From Treponema sp. (GTDB lineage: Bacteria; Spirochaetota; Spirochaetia; Treponematales; Breznakiellaceae), in contig JAITIX010000032.1 of the NCBI GenBank assembly GCA_031279205.1, forward strand, positions 1 to 39,235: DNA of 39,235 nt, in the 5' to 3' direction. This document shows, piece by piece, positions 32,601-39,118 of the stretch (the stretch's first letter is position 1; every line of letters begins with the position of its first letter). The translations under genes were made by a program, and so were the position numbers. The notes under the pieces were generated by a model. The model saw nothing but the letters and a program-made list of their open reading frames with translations. It did no database searches and was not told where the DNA came from.

Positions 32601-32869
32601 TCCCCGTTACCGCGCTTAACTGGCCCCTTGAGGCGCGCGAGCCGAACATCGCCAGCTTCATCAAACGGCGTGAGATCGATTTGATCATCAACATCCCTAA
32701 GAATAACCGCGAGACTGAACTCAAGAATGACTACCTCATCCGCCGTATGGCAATCGACTTTGATATTCCGCTGTTCACCAATATCAAGGTTGCGCGTGAG
32801 TTCATCGACGCGATGACGCTGGAACGGGAAAAAGGTCTGGAGATAAAGGCGTGGGAAGAGTATCGATAA
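29615..32869 (+). CDS. carB: Carbamoyl-phosphate synthase large subunit
   Basis: 1084 residues with two homologous ATP-grasp halves that consume two ATP to make carbamoyl phosphate. Each half starts with the same pattern: VLVLGSGGLKIGQAGEFDYS (~5-24) and VMVLGSGAYRIGSSVEFDW (~570-588). The ATP-grasp motifs include GYPVMARVAYALGGAGSGI in half one and GYPVLIRPSYVLSGAAM in half two, and the oligomerisation and C-terminal allosteric MGS-like domain (ILLSTGPMEDKLDFL... LASRGTAKFL) is present, so UMP/ornithine-type regulation is structurally possible. ATG 29615 follows TAAGGA by seven bases; the longer frame from 29585 overlaps carA and lacks a Shine-Dalgarno. Transcribed with carA. Confidence 0.97.
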   Translation: MTITKVLVLGSGGLKIGQAGEFDYSGSQALKALREEGIKTILINPNIATIQTSEGMADATYFLPVTPEYVRQVIEKELPDGLLLSFGGQTALNCGVALSREGVLYKYGVKVLGTPVKAIEDTEDRERFVNRLAEIGAKTPRSVAVSSTEAAVEAAAAIGYPVMARVAYALGGAGSGICRNEAEVRRRCDRALVQAIGVGSQVLIEEWLGGWKEIEYEVVRDSADNCITVCNMENFDPLGIHTGESIVIAPSQTLSDSEYHKLRRIAIDVIRHLGIVGECNIQYALDPASEDYRIIEVNARLSRSSALASKATGYPLAFVAAKLALGYTLLDIENRITRVTKSCFEPALDYCVVKVPRWDLAKFKHVETRIGSEMKSVGEVMSIGRNFEEALQKALRMTGIGAPGLADNDTLCGAGVVNIKDALSKPTDRRIFIIYRALREGWSIKRIHRLTKIDRWFLAKIANVVEAEQELRDYAAANTSSSVNNGPVRLSIPHALMMKAKRLGFSDARLGEFLNMSEMDIRSLREEYRIRPAIKQIDTLAAEYPAKTNYLYMTYAHSGGVSGHDVTPAGRGVMVLGSGAYRIGSSVEFDWCCVNAVEAARKLGRYSIMVNCNPETVSTDYDMCDRLYFEELTLERILDIYECECPDGIILSMGGQIPNNLATQLYDCGALIYGTSPASIDMAEDRNKFSALLDSLNIEQPEWKELTDLASAKAFATTVGYPVLIRPSYVLSGAAMNVAWDHERLEQFLGLATDVSAEHPVVISKFVENSKEIEIDAVAKRGEILFHAITEHIENAGVHSGDATVVLPAQHLYIETIRKIRKISSQIAQALDISGPFNIQFLAQRNRVRVIECNLRASRSFPFCSKVSRVNMIEMAVRAMLDEAVQKAPSSALDLEWVGVKAAQFSYSRLRGADPVSGVEMASTGEVGCIGTDLHDAFLKAMLSVGYRLPRKRILLSTGPMEDKLDFLDSAKKLTRMGCELVASRGTAKFLSSNGIPVTALNWPLEAREPNIASFIKRREIDLIINIPKNNRETELKNDYLIRRMAIDFDIPLFTNIKVAREFIDAMTLEREKGLEIKAWEEYR

Positions 32870-32940
32870 TTTGACAGGGTACTAAAATAGGAGGCGCACT
32901 TTCCAGTAAGACCGTGTGTCAGAGCGGCTCTCTCCGGAGC

Positions 32941-32979
32941 AGACCCTGGTCAGAGACCCTGGTCTCAACACTGGTGTCA
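32941..32979. repeat. Degenerate short repeats preceding array 4
   Basis: Three imperfect units share ACCCTGGTC/ACTGGTGTC cores (AGACCCTGGTCAG, AGACCCTGGTCTC, ACACTGGTGTCAG), each 13-14 bp and partly palindromic. They come immediately before the regular 21-bp array and may be its eroded edge or its seed. Confidence 0.45.
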
Positions 32980-32991
32980 GAGCCACAGGTT

Positions 32992-33367
32992 CCCTACTGG
33001 TAATGAGTCGCTCCCTACTGGTAATGAGTCGCTCATTACTGGTAATGAGTCGCTCCCTACTGGTAATGAGTCGCTCCCTACTGGTAATGAGTCGCTCCCT
33101 ACTGGTAATGAGCCGCTCCCTACTGGTAATGAGTCGCTCCCTACTGGTAATGAGCCGCTCATTACTGGTAATGAGGCGCTCCCTACTGGTAATGAGGCGC
33201 TCCCTACTGGTAATGAGGCGCTCCCTACTGGTAATGAGTCGCTCCCTACTGGTAATGAGTCGCTCCCTACTGGTAATGAGTCGCTCCCTACTGGTAATGA
33301 GTCGCTCATTACTGGTAATGAGTCGCTCCCTACTGGTAATGAGTCGCTCATTACTGGTAATGAGTCG
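32992..33367. repeat. 21-bp palindromic tandem array, 18 copies, array 4
   Basis: About 18 head-to-tail copies of a 21-bp unit built from CTGGTAATGAG-TCGCT plus either CCCTA (most copies) or CATTA (four copies, near 33033, 33159, 33306 and 33348). The CATTA form makes a perfect dyad CTCATTACTGGTAATGAG; a third position varies TCG/CCG/GCG. As 21 is divisible by three, both strands stay open through the array (repeats reading LLVMSRS on one strand and SLPVGSD on the other), but no start with a Shine-Dalgarno supports translation. It lies between the convergent carB and Ppx/GppA genes. The rest of the 32870-33483 gap is unremarkable. Confidence 0.95.
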
Positions 33368-33483
33368 TTTTGCTAGCTTAGAATCTGATAAAATTGAGAA
33401 GCTGAAGTATAAAACCCATTCTAATCATTACGCTAAAAGTGTTAAGGAAGTTTAAAGAATGTTCCCGAAGCCGCGGGGAGTCG

Positions 33484-35037
33484 TCAAACGAGTACCACCT
33501 TATAGCCGAACACATCCTGAAACAGATCGGCTTTTTCCTCCAGTCCGATACGTTCAAGGCTCAGGTCAAGGTTGCCTTGGACGTGGAGCGTGATACGCGA
33601 ATTGGCGCGTTCAATCGTAAGGCGCTTAATCTGCTGGGAATGGCCACGATCAAGGGCGTCGGCAACGCGGAGCAGGGCTGCCATCTTGAGTACCAGTATC
33701 TGATCGCCGCGGGGGAGCGCGTGGTACGCAATATCCTCGGTGTCTGAAGGTATCTTCCCTCGATGATAACGGATCACACCGGCTATGATGTCGAGTTCAT
33801 CATGCTGAAGCCCGAAAATTTCGGAATGAGCCACGATGTATGCCCCGTGCTTGTGATGGTCGGCGGCGGTGATGAACATACCGATGTCGTGGAGCATGGC
33901 GGCCACCTCAAGGAGCCGGCGTTCACGCTTCTTCATGCCATGCTCAAGCGATAGGGCGTCGAAGAGCAACAGGCTGATGTCTGTTACCTCGCGACTATGC
34001 GCCTCATCGTAGCGGTACTTCTTGCCGAGTGTGGCCGCCGACGCGATGATCTGGGAGTAGAACTCCTCCTGCAGCTCGGAGTCAACGCCAAGCGCGATGT
34101 CAATAAGCAAGCCCTCGCGGATAGAGACGTCTGGCACCACGACCTGTGTTGCGGTGGTCTGTTCGAGGAACTGGCGGTACATGAGCAGGCCGGGGACAAA
34201 GCCCTCGGCCACGGTATACGAGATATGCAGGTTCCTGACGATTTCTTCTATTGAAGAGTTCCGCACCTTCTCAACGAAGCCGGCAAACTCTTCCCGTTCG
34301 ATGAGTCGGCACCGCTCATTGAGGCTTCCACCGATGAAGCCGGCGGCTACGCGGGCGTCCGAGCCGGTCATAACCAGTGTTTTGACATGGGTGATGTCCA
34401 TCTCAAAGAAAAACGCGGTGTGCCGTATCTGTTCGTTCAGATACCGGTTGCCGTTTCGCTCAAAATCGCCGGCATGGCGCGCCTGCTCGTCGAGGATGAT
34501 CGTACCAACATGCAGGCTGTGAGCCGCGACCATTTTACCGTGCCGCAGGAGCATAATCTCCGTAGACCCGCCGCCAATGTCAATAATCATGGTGTTTGAC
34601 TGCCAGAACTTGGGTAGGTCATGTTTAAGGGCAAAGCGCGTCGCAAGGTACATGAGCCGATTTTCTTCGATGCCCTCGACAATGTTGATAAGGAAGCCGG
34701 TTTCTCGCTGCACACGGTCTACAATGATGTCGCGGTTTCGCGCCGCGCGGAACGCGCTGGTGGCAATTACCCGCGCGTCCATGTTGCCAATCCCCCAGCC
34801 CGCCAGTAGTTCACGATAAAGCTGTAAGACTGATAGACATTCCAGAAACGACTCCCGCGAAACCCTGCTGGAGGTAAACACGTCCCGCCCCAGACTCACG
34901 GGCTTTTCCGCGCGGTCAAGCTCCCGCCAGGTTCTGTCGACCGCGATCTCTGCAATGAGCAACCTGATGCTGGTGGAACCAATTTCGAGGATTGCCTGCA
35001 GCCGTGTGAAACCGTCGCCTGTTTCTTTGTCGATCAT
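33484..35037 (-). CDS. Ppx/GppA-family phosphatase with C-terminal HD domain
   Basis: 517 residues. The N-terminal two-lobe actin-like domain (~1-310) shows the phosphate motifs ILEIGSTSIRLLIAEI (~16-31) and IIDIGGGSTEIML (~150-162), characteristic of exopolyphosphatase/pppGpp phosphohydrolase enzymes. A C-terminal HD-like domain (~330-500) holds LEVAAMLHDIGMFI with the HD pair, preceded by REVTDISLLLF and followed by HHKHGAYIV. It probably hydrolyses polyphosphate or pppGpp, giving a role in phosphate or stringent-response balance; which one is not clear from sequence. The N-terminus is longer than the minimal family start. It sits 24 bp downstream of the dipeptidase gene on the same strand. 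No clear Shine-Dalgarno before ATG 35037. Confidence 0.85.
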   Translation of the reverse strand: MIDKETGDGFTRLQAILEIGSTSIRLLIAEIAVDRTWRELDRAEKPVSLGRDVFTSSRVSRESFLECLSVLQLYRELLAGWGIGNMDARVIATSAFRAARNRDIIVDRVQRETGFLINIVEGIEENRLMYLATRFALKHDLPKFWQSNTMIIDIGGGSTEIMLLRHGKMVAAHSLHVGTIILDEQARHAGDFERNGNRYLNEQIRHTAFFFEMDITHVKTLVMTGSDARVAAGFIGGSLNERCRLIEREEFAGFVEKVRNSSIEEIVRNLHISYTVAEGFVPGLLMYRQFLEQTTATQVVVPDVSIREGLLIDIALGVDSELQEEFYSQIIASAATLGKKYRYDEAHSREVTDISLLLFDALSLEHGMKKRERRLLEVAAMLHDIGMFITAADHHKHGAYIVAHSEIFGLQHDELDIIAGVIRYHRGKIPSDTEDIAYHALPRGDQILVLKMAALLRVADALDRGHSQQIKRLTIERANSRITLHVQGNLDLSLERIGLEEKADLFQDVFGYKVVLV

Positions 35038-35061
35038 TCACACGTCCGCGTCAGGCGAGCC

Positions 35062-36006
35062 TTATAAGACATCATTAAAAACCCTCTGGGCGTTTTTCCA
35101 CGCGATTTTTTCAATAACCTCGTCGCTCAGGCCATCATGGTGGAATTGTTCAAAGAGGCGGGGTATAGTTTCCACCCTGCCAATCTCCAGCTTACCGTTT
35201 ATGCCGTCAAAATCACTGCCCAGCGCCACGCACTCAACGCCGCCGACCTTGATGAGGTGCTGGGCGTGCGCGCTGATGAGCGCGGCAGTGCTGTGTTCGC
35301 ACTCGATATCCTGGTTAAGGAACGCGGGGCAGAAGTTGAGACCAGCCACGCCGCCTGCCTCTGCCAGCGTGCGGATCATGTCGTCAGTGAGGTTGCGCTG
35401 GTGGGGAGAAAGGGCGCGGCAGTTTGAGTGCGACGCCACAAACGGTTTGGTACTGAGTGCTGCTACATCGGCAAAGCCGCCGTCGGAAAGGTGCGACACG
35501 TCGACGATGATGCCCAGCTCGTTCATGCGGCGCAGCGCATCTTTGCCAAACGGCTTCAGGCCCCGCGCCATGTTCTGAGGGTTCTTAGACTGGGGAAAGC
35601 CAAAGCAGTTTTCCCCGTTCCAGGTGAGGGTGATGAGTCGGATTCCTTTTTGGTAATACAGTTCAAGGTTTTCCAGTTTGCCATCAATAGGCCTGCCATC
35701 TTCAAAGCTGAGAAAGGCGTTCAGCTTACCCGCCTCCAGTGTACTGGAACCCGCCATAACAATGGCGTCGTGGTGGCGCTCTATGGTCGTGTTAAAGACT
35801 CGAAAGCAATGTTCCAGATACTCACCATCGTTAAACGCCTTGTCGCGTTCTGGTGGCGGCATGAAGATAGCGAAAACCTGAGCCACGTCTCCGGACTGCT
35901 TCGCCCGTTTGACATCCAGCATGGCGTCTGGTATGTCGTAGATATCCTCCCGATGCTGTTTGAACGACAACAAAAGGGTATCACAGTGTAAATCAATAAA
36001 ACGCAT
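35062..36006 (-). CDS. Peptidase M19 family dipeptidase
   Basis: 314 residues of the renal/membrane dipeptidase fold, a TIM-barrel metallopeptidase with two Zn ions. Seen: the HxD metal pair at the N-terminus (IDLHCDTL, residues ~7 and 9), the bridging Glu in LSFEDGRPI (~96), His in DVSHLSD (~171), His in ASHSNCRALS (~192) and GSDFDG (~253). No signal peptide, so it should act in the cytoplasm on dipeptides, possibly with D-residues. It is shorter than many homologues but complete. The gene is 24 bp upstream of the Ppx/GppA gene. A TATACT box lies six bases before its ATG. Confidence 0.9.
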   Translation of the reverse strand: MRFIDLHCDTLLLSFKQHREDIYDIPDAMLDVKRAKQSGDVAQVFAIFMPPPERDKAFNDGEYLEHCFRVFNTTIERHHDAIVMAGSSTLEAGKLNAFLSFEDGRPIDGKLENLELYYQKGIRLITLTWNGENCFGFPQSKNPQNMARGLKPFGKDALRRMNELGIIVDVSHLSDGGFADVAALSTKPFVASHSNCRALSPHQRNLTDDMIRTLAEAGGVAGLNFCPAFLNQDIECEHSTAALISAHAQHLIKVGGVECVALGSDFDGINGKLEIGRVETIPRLFEQFHHDGLSDEVIEKIAWKNAQRVFNDVL

Positions 36007-36012
36007 GGCGTG

Positions 36013-36018
36013 AGTATA
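36013..36018 (-). promoter_or_regulatory. Candidate -10 box directly before the dipeptidase start
   Basis: On the minus strand TATACT (complement of 36013-36018) is separated from the ATG at 36006-36004 by six bases. There is no Shine-Dalgarno. The -35 is poor, so this is a weaker case for leaderless transcription than coaD and xseA. Confidence 0.35.
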
Positions 36019-36058
36019 CGCTTGCTATCCTCTCTTGTTGTAGAGACCGTTAAGCAAC

Positions 36059-36493
36059 TCAAATGAAGTACATATACGAGTCATCAGGGTCAATAGTACC
36101 GACCATTGAAGCCAGAGTTTCGTGGTCAATGACTCCTGCGATGCGCTCGTTCAGGCGGTCAAAGACGGTAAGCCTGATACAGCGTTGTAACTTGCTTTCC
36201 TGTATATTGGAGAGCGGCGGGTCAAGCACCAGCATATCCCCCTCAAGTTCCCTCAACGCGTCGCCTATGATAAGCTCTTCAGGCCGCCGAGACAATGTAT
36301 AGCCGCCCGAAGCGCCCTTCACCGAGCGTATAAAGCCAGCGCGTCGCAGGATCACCGCCACCTGTTCAAGGTAACGGACCGAGATGCCTTGACGCTCGGC
36401 CGCGCTGGCAAGGGAAACATGGTCTTCGTTCAGATGCTCGGCCAGATCAATCAGGAGCCGGATACCGTAGCGCCCTCGTGTAGAAATCTTCAT
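36059..36493 (-). CDS. Rrf2-family regulator lacking the full Fe-S cysteine set
   Basis: 144 residues with the Rrf2 winged helix (MKISTRGRYGIRLLIDLAEH; GISVRYLEQVAVILRRAGFI; GASGGYTLSRRPEEL). The loop that carries three cysteines in IscR-type members has only one (RCIRLTVFDRL), matching the third Cys position, so a three-Cys cluster cannot be built. It could be an apo-regulator such as those that bind another protein or respond differently. Its ATG overlaps the stop of the preceding Rrf2 gene (ATGA at 36490-36493), and the dipeptidase lies 52 bp downstream. Confidence 0.9.
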   Translation of the reverse strand: MKISTRGRYGIRLLIDLAEHLNEDHVSLASAAERQGISVRYLEQVAVILRRAGFIRSVKGASGGYTLSRRPEELIIGDALRELEGDMLVLDPPLSNIQESKLQRCIRLTVFDRLNERIAGVIDHETLASMVGTIDPDDSYMYFI

Positions 36494-36921
36494 ATCATGT
36501 ACTCCATCTTATCCATAGCGTGATAGGCTTTAACCAGATCAGCAAGGGTGATGGAATCAACGCAGTCGTTTATTTCTTTATAGAGTTCGCTCCAGGTATG
36601 TCTGGACATGCAGTAGCTTTGAGCCGGGCAGGGCTTTGAGGTAACGCAGTCAACCGGCTCAAGCGTCCCCTCAACCGCACGCAGGATTTGACCCACGCTT
36701 ATGCGTTCGAGCGCTCTGCCCGGAAGATAGCCCCCAAGTGGGCCTCTGAGACCCTGGATGATGCCGACCTTCCGCAGGGGGATGAAGAGTTGTTCAAGGT
36801 ATCCGTCCGATATACCGGTGTTTTGTGAAATGATTCTGGCACTCACAGACTCACCGGCAGGCAAAAGAGCCATATAGAGTAAGGCTTCCAGTGAGTAACG
36901 GCCTTTGGTAGAGATTCTCAT
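36490..36921 (-). CDS. Rrf2/IscR-type Fe-S regulator
   Basis: 143 residues. The DNA-binding domain starts MRISTKGRYSLEALLYMALL; helix 3 NTGISDGYLEQLFIPLRKVG and the wing GPLGGYLPGRA match IscR. Three cysteines in a C-X5-C-X5-C pattern (DCVTSKPCPAQSYCM) are at positions 92, 98 and 104, which are the same numbers as the cluster cysteines of E. coli IscR, when ATG 36921 is used; Trp110 is also shared, but the fourth ligand His107 is shifted (His108). So it should bind a [2Fe-2S] cluster. TTG at 36927 is an alternative start. First gene of a run that includes the second Rrf2 gene. Confidence 0.9.
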   Translation of the reverse strand: MRISTKGRYSLEALLYMALLPAGESVSARIISQNTGISDGYLEQLFIPLRKVGIIQGLRGPLGGYLPGRALERISVGQILRAVEGTLEPVDCVTSKPCPAQSYCMSRHTWSELYKEINDCVDSITLADLVKAYHAMDKMEYMI

Positions 36922-36941
36922 AATCAAATTGTCCTAGCTAA

Positions 36942-36970
36942 ATTATAGGAGATGTATCAAATTGAATCAA
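36942..36970 (-). promoter_or_regulatory. Promoter of the Rrf2 pair
   Basis: Read on the minus strand, TTGATT (36970-36965) and TATAAT (36947-36942) are spaced 17 bases. The predicted transcript begins near 36935, ~14 bases before the ATG. The same region repeats the motif AATTTGAT (around 36921-36930 and 36955-36962), which might be an operator for one of the Rrf2 products (inference). Confidence 0.6.
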
Positions 36971-37014
36971 GTGTAAAAATTAAAAAATTCTTCACAGAAA
37001 TTTTCAGTAGCCAC

Positions 37015-37043
37015 TTGACACTTTTTTTTCTTCAGGGTATACA
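37015..37043 (+). promoter_or_regulatory. tRNA-Phe promoter
   Basis: A full consensus TTGACA (37015-37020) with TATACA (37038-37043) 17 bases apart, ending 13 bases before the mature tRNA. Strong, as expected for stable RNA. Confidence 0.7.
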
Positions 37044-37056
37044 TAGAGATATACTT

Positions 37057-37129
37057 GCCGCTGTAGCTCAGTCGGTAGAGCAAAGGACTGAAAATCCTTG
37101 TGTCGAGGGTTCAATTCCCTCTGGCGGCA
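37057..37129 (+). tRNA. tRNA-Phe (GAA)
   Basis: 73 bases. The acceptor stem GCCGCTG pairs with TGGCGGC (G-U near its base) and A73 is the discriminator; the D-arm is GCTC..GAGC with AGTCGGTAGA loop; the anticodon stem AAGGA/TCCTT holds the loop CTGAAAA with anticodon GAA at 37090-37092; the T-arm is GAGGG-TTCAATT-CCCTC. The 3' CCA is not encoded (GAT follows), so it depends on CCA-adding enzyme. Confidence 0.96.
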
Positions 37130-37243
37130 GATCGTATGGCACATTATTGCGTCGTTGTCAGTGTTTCTCTTTTTCTTAAAACGCTGCTTACTTGACATTT
37201 TTCTTATACTGTTACTACCATAGCCTACTTGTAGGAGTATGGT

Positions 37244-38995
37244 ATGAAAAAAATATGGTTGTTTTTGACGTGTTTCATAGTTTCGACTGTCGTGGTGTTT
37301 GGGCAGGATGAGGGTGATTTTGAGATACTGGCTGAAAACGGCGAGGCAAGTATCATTGCTTATACGGGAACCGCGAAAGAAGTTACAATCCCCGACCAGA
37401 TAAACGGGCTTCCTGTTACCAGCATCGGAGCGAGGGCCTTTTTGGGCAAAGGCCTTAGCAGTGTAATTATACCCAACGGCGTTGTTTCCATCGGACGGGG
37501 TGCGTTTGCTGGTAACCGTCTGGCAAACGTGGCAATGCCCGACAGCCTCATCACCATTGAAGCTGAGGCGTTTTCTGACAATAGGCTCAGCAGTGTAATC
37601 ATACCCAACAGCGTTAATTCCATTGGAGGTTGGGCGTTTCAGTACAACAACCTCACGAGTGTAGCGATTCCTGACAGTGTTACTTCCATTGGGTTCAGGG
37701 CTTTCGCTAACAATGCCCTTGAGCGTGTAACGCTCAATAGAGCAAGCGTTATCGGAACGAGAGATTTTGATAGCAGGGTTGCCATAAGCTACAGTCAGCA
37801 AACAGTGGTTCCACCAGTGAATCCCGTGGCACCTCTTGCCGCTTCTCAGACTAGTGCCTCTGCTATGCAATCCATAGACAACGTGGACTTCCAGACGCGG
37901 GTTGAGGATAGTATGGTAAGCATCACCGGTTATGCTGGAGTCGAGAAAGTCCTTCATATTCCTGAGCAGATAAACGGGCTTCCCGTTACCAGCATCAGCG
38001 CTGATGCGTTTGCTTTCAAACAGCTCATGGAAGTAACGATTCCCGGCAGTGTTACTTCTATCGGACGGAGTGCATTCATCGACAACCGCCTGACGAGCGT
38101 AACAATACCCAATAGTGTGAGCAGTATTGGGGCGGGAGCGTTTGCTAACAACCGCCTGACGAGCGTAACAATACCCAATAGTGTTACCTATATGGGGATG
38201 GAGGTCTTTGATAGCAATGTTGACATAACCCGTAGTGGACCAATCGCGGAGAATGAGGTGACGACTCCAGTCGTGAACCAAAGTGTTCAGGGGGACGAGA
38301 ATAGCGCTATTTTTCAGATACTGATTGAGAATAGGGCGGTAAGCATCATCGGTTATACCGGCGCGGTGAAAGACCTCCATATTCCCGCAAAGATCAGCGG
38401 GCTTCCGGTTGCTGTCATTGGCGCAGCGGCGTTTTCTCACAGGGCGCTGACGAGCGTAACCATACCCGACAGCGTTATCACCATTGACGCGGCCACGTTT
38501 TGTGACAATGTCCTCACGAGCGTAACCATACCGGCCAGCGTCGTAAGCATTGGTGCAAGTGCGTTTGCCAACAATCGCCTGACGCACGTAAGCATCCCTA
38601 ACAGTGTTATCGAAATCGGCGACTGGGCGTTTCAGCATAACCGCCTCAGTAGCATAAGCCTGGGTTCCAAGCTGAGAACCATTGGTGCAAGCGCGTTTGC
38701 TTTCAACCGCCTCACGAGCATAACCATACCAGCCAGCGTCGTAACGATTGGCGCGGCTGCGTTTTACGACAGTGGTCTCACGAGCGTAACGTTCTCCAAC
38801 GGCGTTATTGACATTGGGGAGCGTGCCTTCGCGTATAATGCCCTGATGAACATAGCGCTTCCCAACAGCGTGAGCCTTATCGGCGACTGGGCCTTCGCGT
38901 ACAATCGCCTCACGAGTGTAGCGCTTTCAAATAGAGCGGCCACTATTAGCAACAGGGCATTCTCCGGCAATCCACTGGTGGAAAAACTAGATTAG
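37244..38995 (+). CDS. Secreted BspA/TpLRR-type leucine-rich-repeat protein
   Basis: 583 residues. A signal peptide (MKKIWLFLTCFIVST.., cleavage near G20-Q21 or after) is followed by three modules. Each opens with a conserved 40-residue cap (GLPVTSIG-type: starting near residues 26, 224 and 364) and continues with 22-23-residue repeats of the form LTSVTIPNSVTSIGAGAFANN, the BspA/TpLRR class in which Asn replaces the usual final Cys. Modules are separated by low-complexity linkers (PPVNPVAPLAASQTSASAMQ, ~190-210; near 335-355). It has no cell-wall anchor or outer-membrane barrel. Such proteins are surface adhesins or matrix-binding proteins in oral and gut spirochaetes. AGGAG (37233-37237) lies six bases before ATG. 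A tandem repeat array begins ~125 bp downstream. Confidence 0.93.
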   Translation: MKKIWLFLTCFIVSTVVVFGQDEGDFEILAENGEASIIAYTGTAKEVTIPDQINGLPVTSIGARAFLGKGLSSVIIPNGVVSIGRGAFAGNRLANVAMPDSLITIEAEAFSDNRLSSVIIPNSVNSIGGWAFQYNNLTSVAIPDSVTSIGFRAFANNALERVTLNRASVIGTRDFDSRVAISYSQQTVVPPVNPVAPLAASQTSASAMQSIDNVDFQTRVEDSMVSITGYAGVEKVLHIPEQINGLPVTSISADAFAFKQLMEVTIPGSVTSIGRSAFIDNRLTSVTIPNSVSSIGAGAFANNRLTSVTIPNSVTYMGMEVFDSNVDITRSGPIAENEVTTPVVNQSVQGDENSAIFQILIENRAVSIIGYTGAVKDLHIPAKISGLPVAVIGAAAFSHRALTSVTIPDSVITIDAATFCDNVLTSVTIPASVVSIGASAFANNRLTHVSIPNSVIEIGDWAFQHNRLSSISLGSKLRTIGASAFAFNRLTSITIPASVVTIGAAAFYDSGLTSVTFSNGVIDIGERAFAYNALMNIALPNSVSLIGDWAFAYNRLTSVALSNRAATISNRAFSGNPLVEKLD

Positions 38996-39118
38996 CGCCA
39001 ATCGTTCATCAATCAGCAGGCCTCTACCTAAACCCGATGCTTGTAGCCTGGACTGATTGCTCGGCTTGTCTACAAGGTTTCCCGCTCAAGGCTACCTAAG
39101 CCACCAATGTTTGTAGAG

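Noticed and set aside
32916-33455. 179-codon frame of LLVMSRS repeats on the plus strand, and 124-codon frame of SLPVGSD repeats on the minus strand
   Set aside because: Both strands stay open merely because the 21-bp unit is a multiple of three and stop-free; the nearest GGAGG is too far from the GTG start and no domain exists.
33439-33747. 102-codon plus-strand frame overlapping the Ppx/GppA 3' end
   Set aside because: Antisense to a well-supported coding region; no protein features.
37004-38638. 544-codon minus-strand reading frame opposite the LRR gene and the tRNA
   Set aside because: It runs through the tRNA-Phe gene in antisense, has no Shine-Dalgarno or domain, and arises from the regular codon pattern of the LRR repeats on the other strand.
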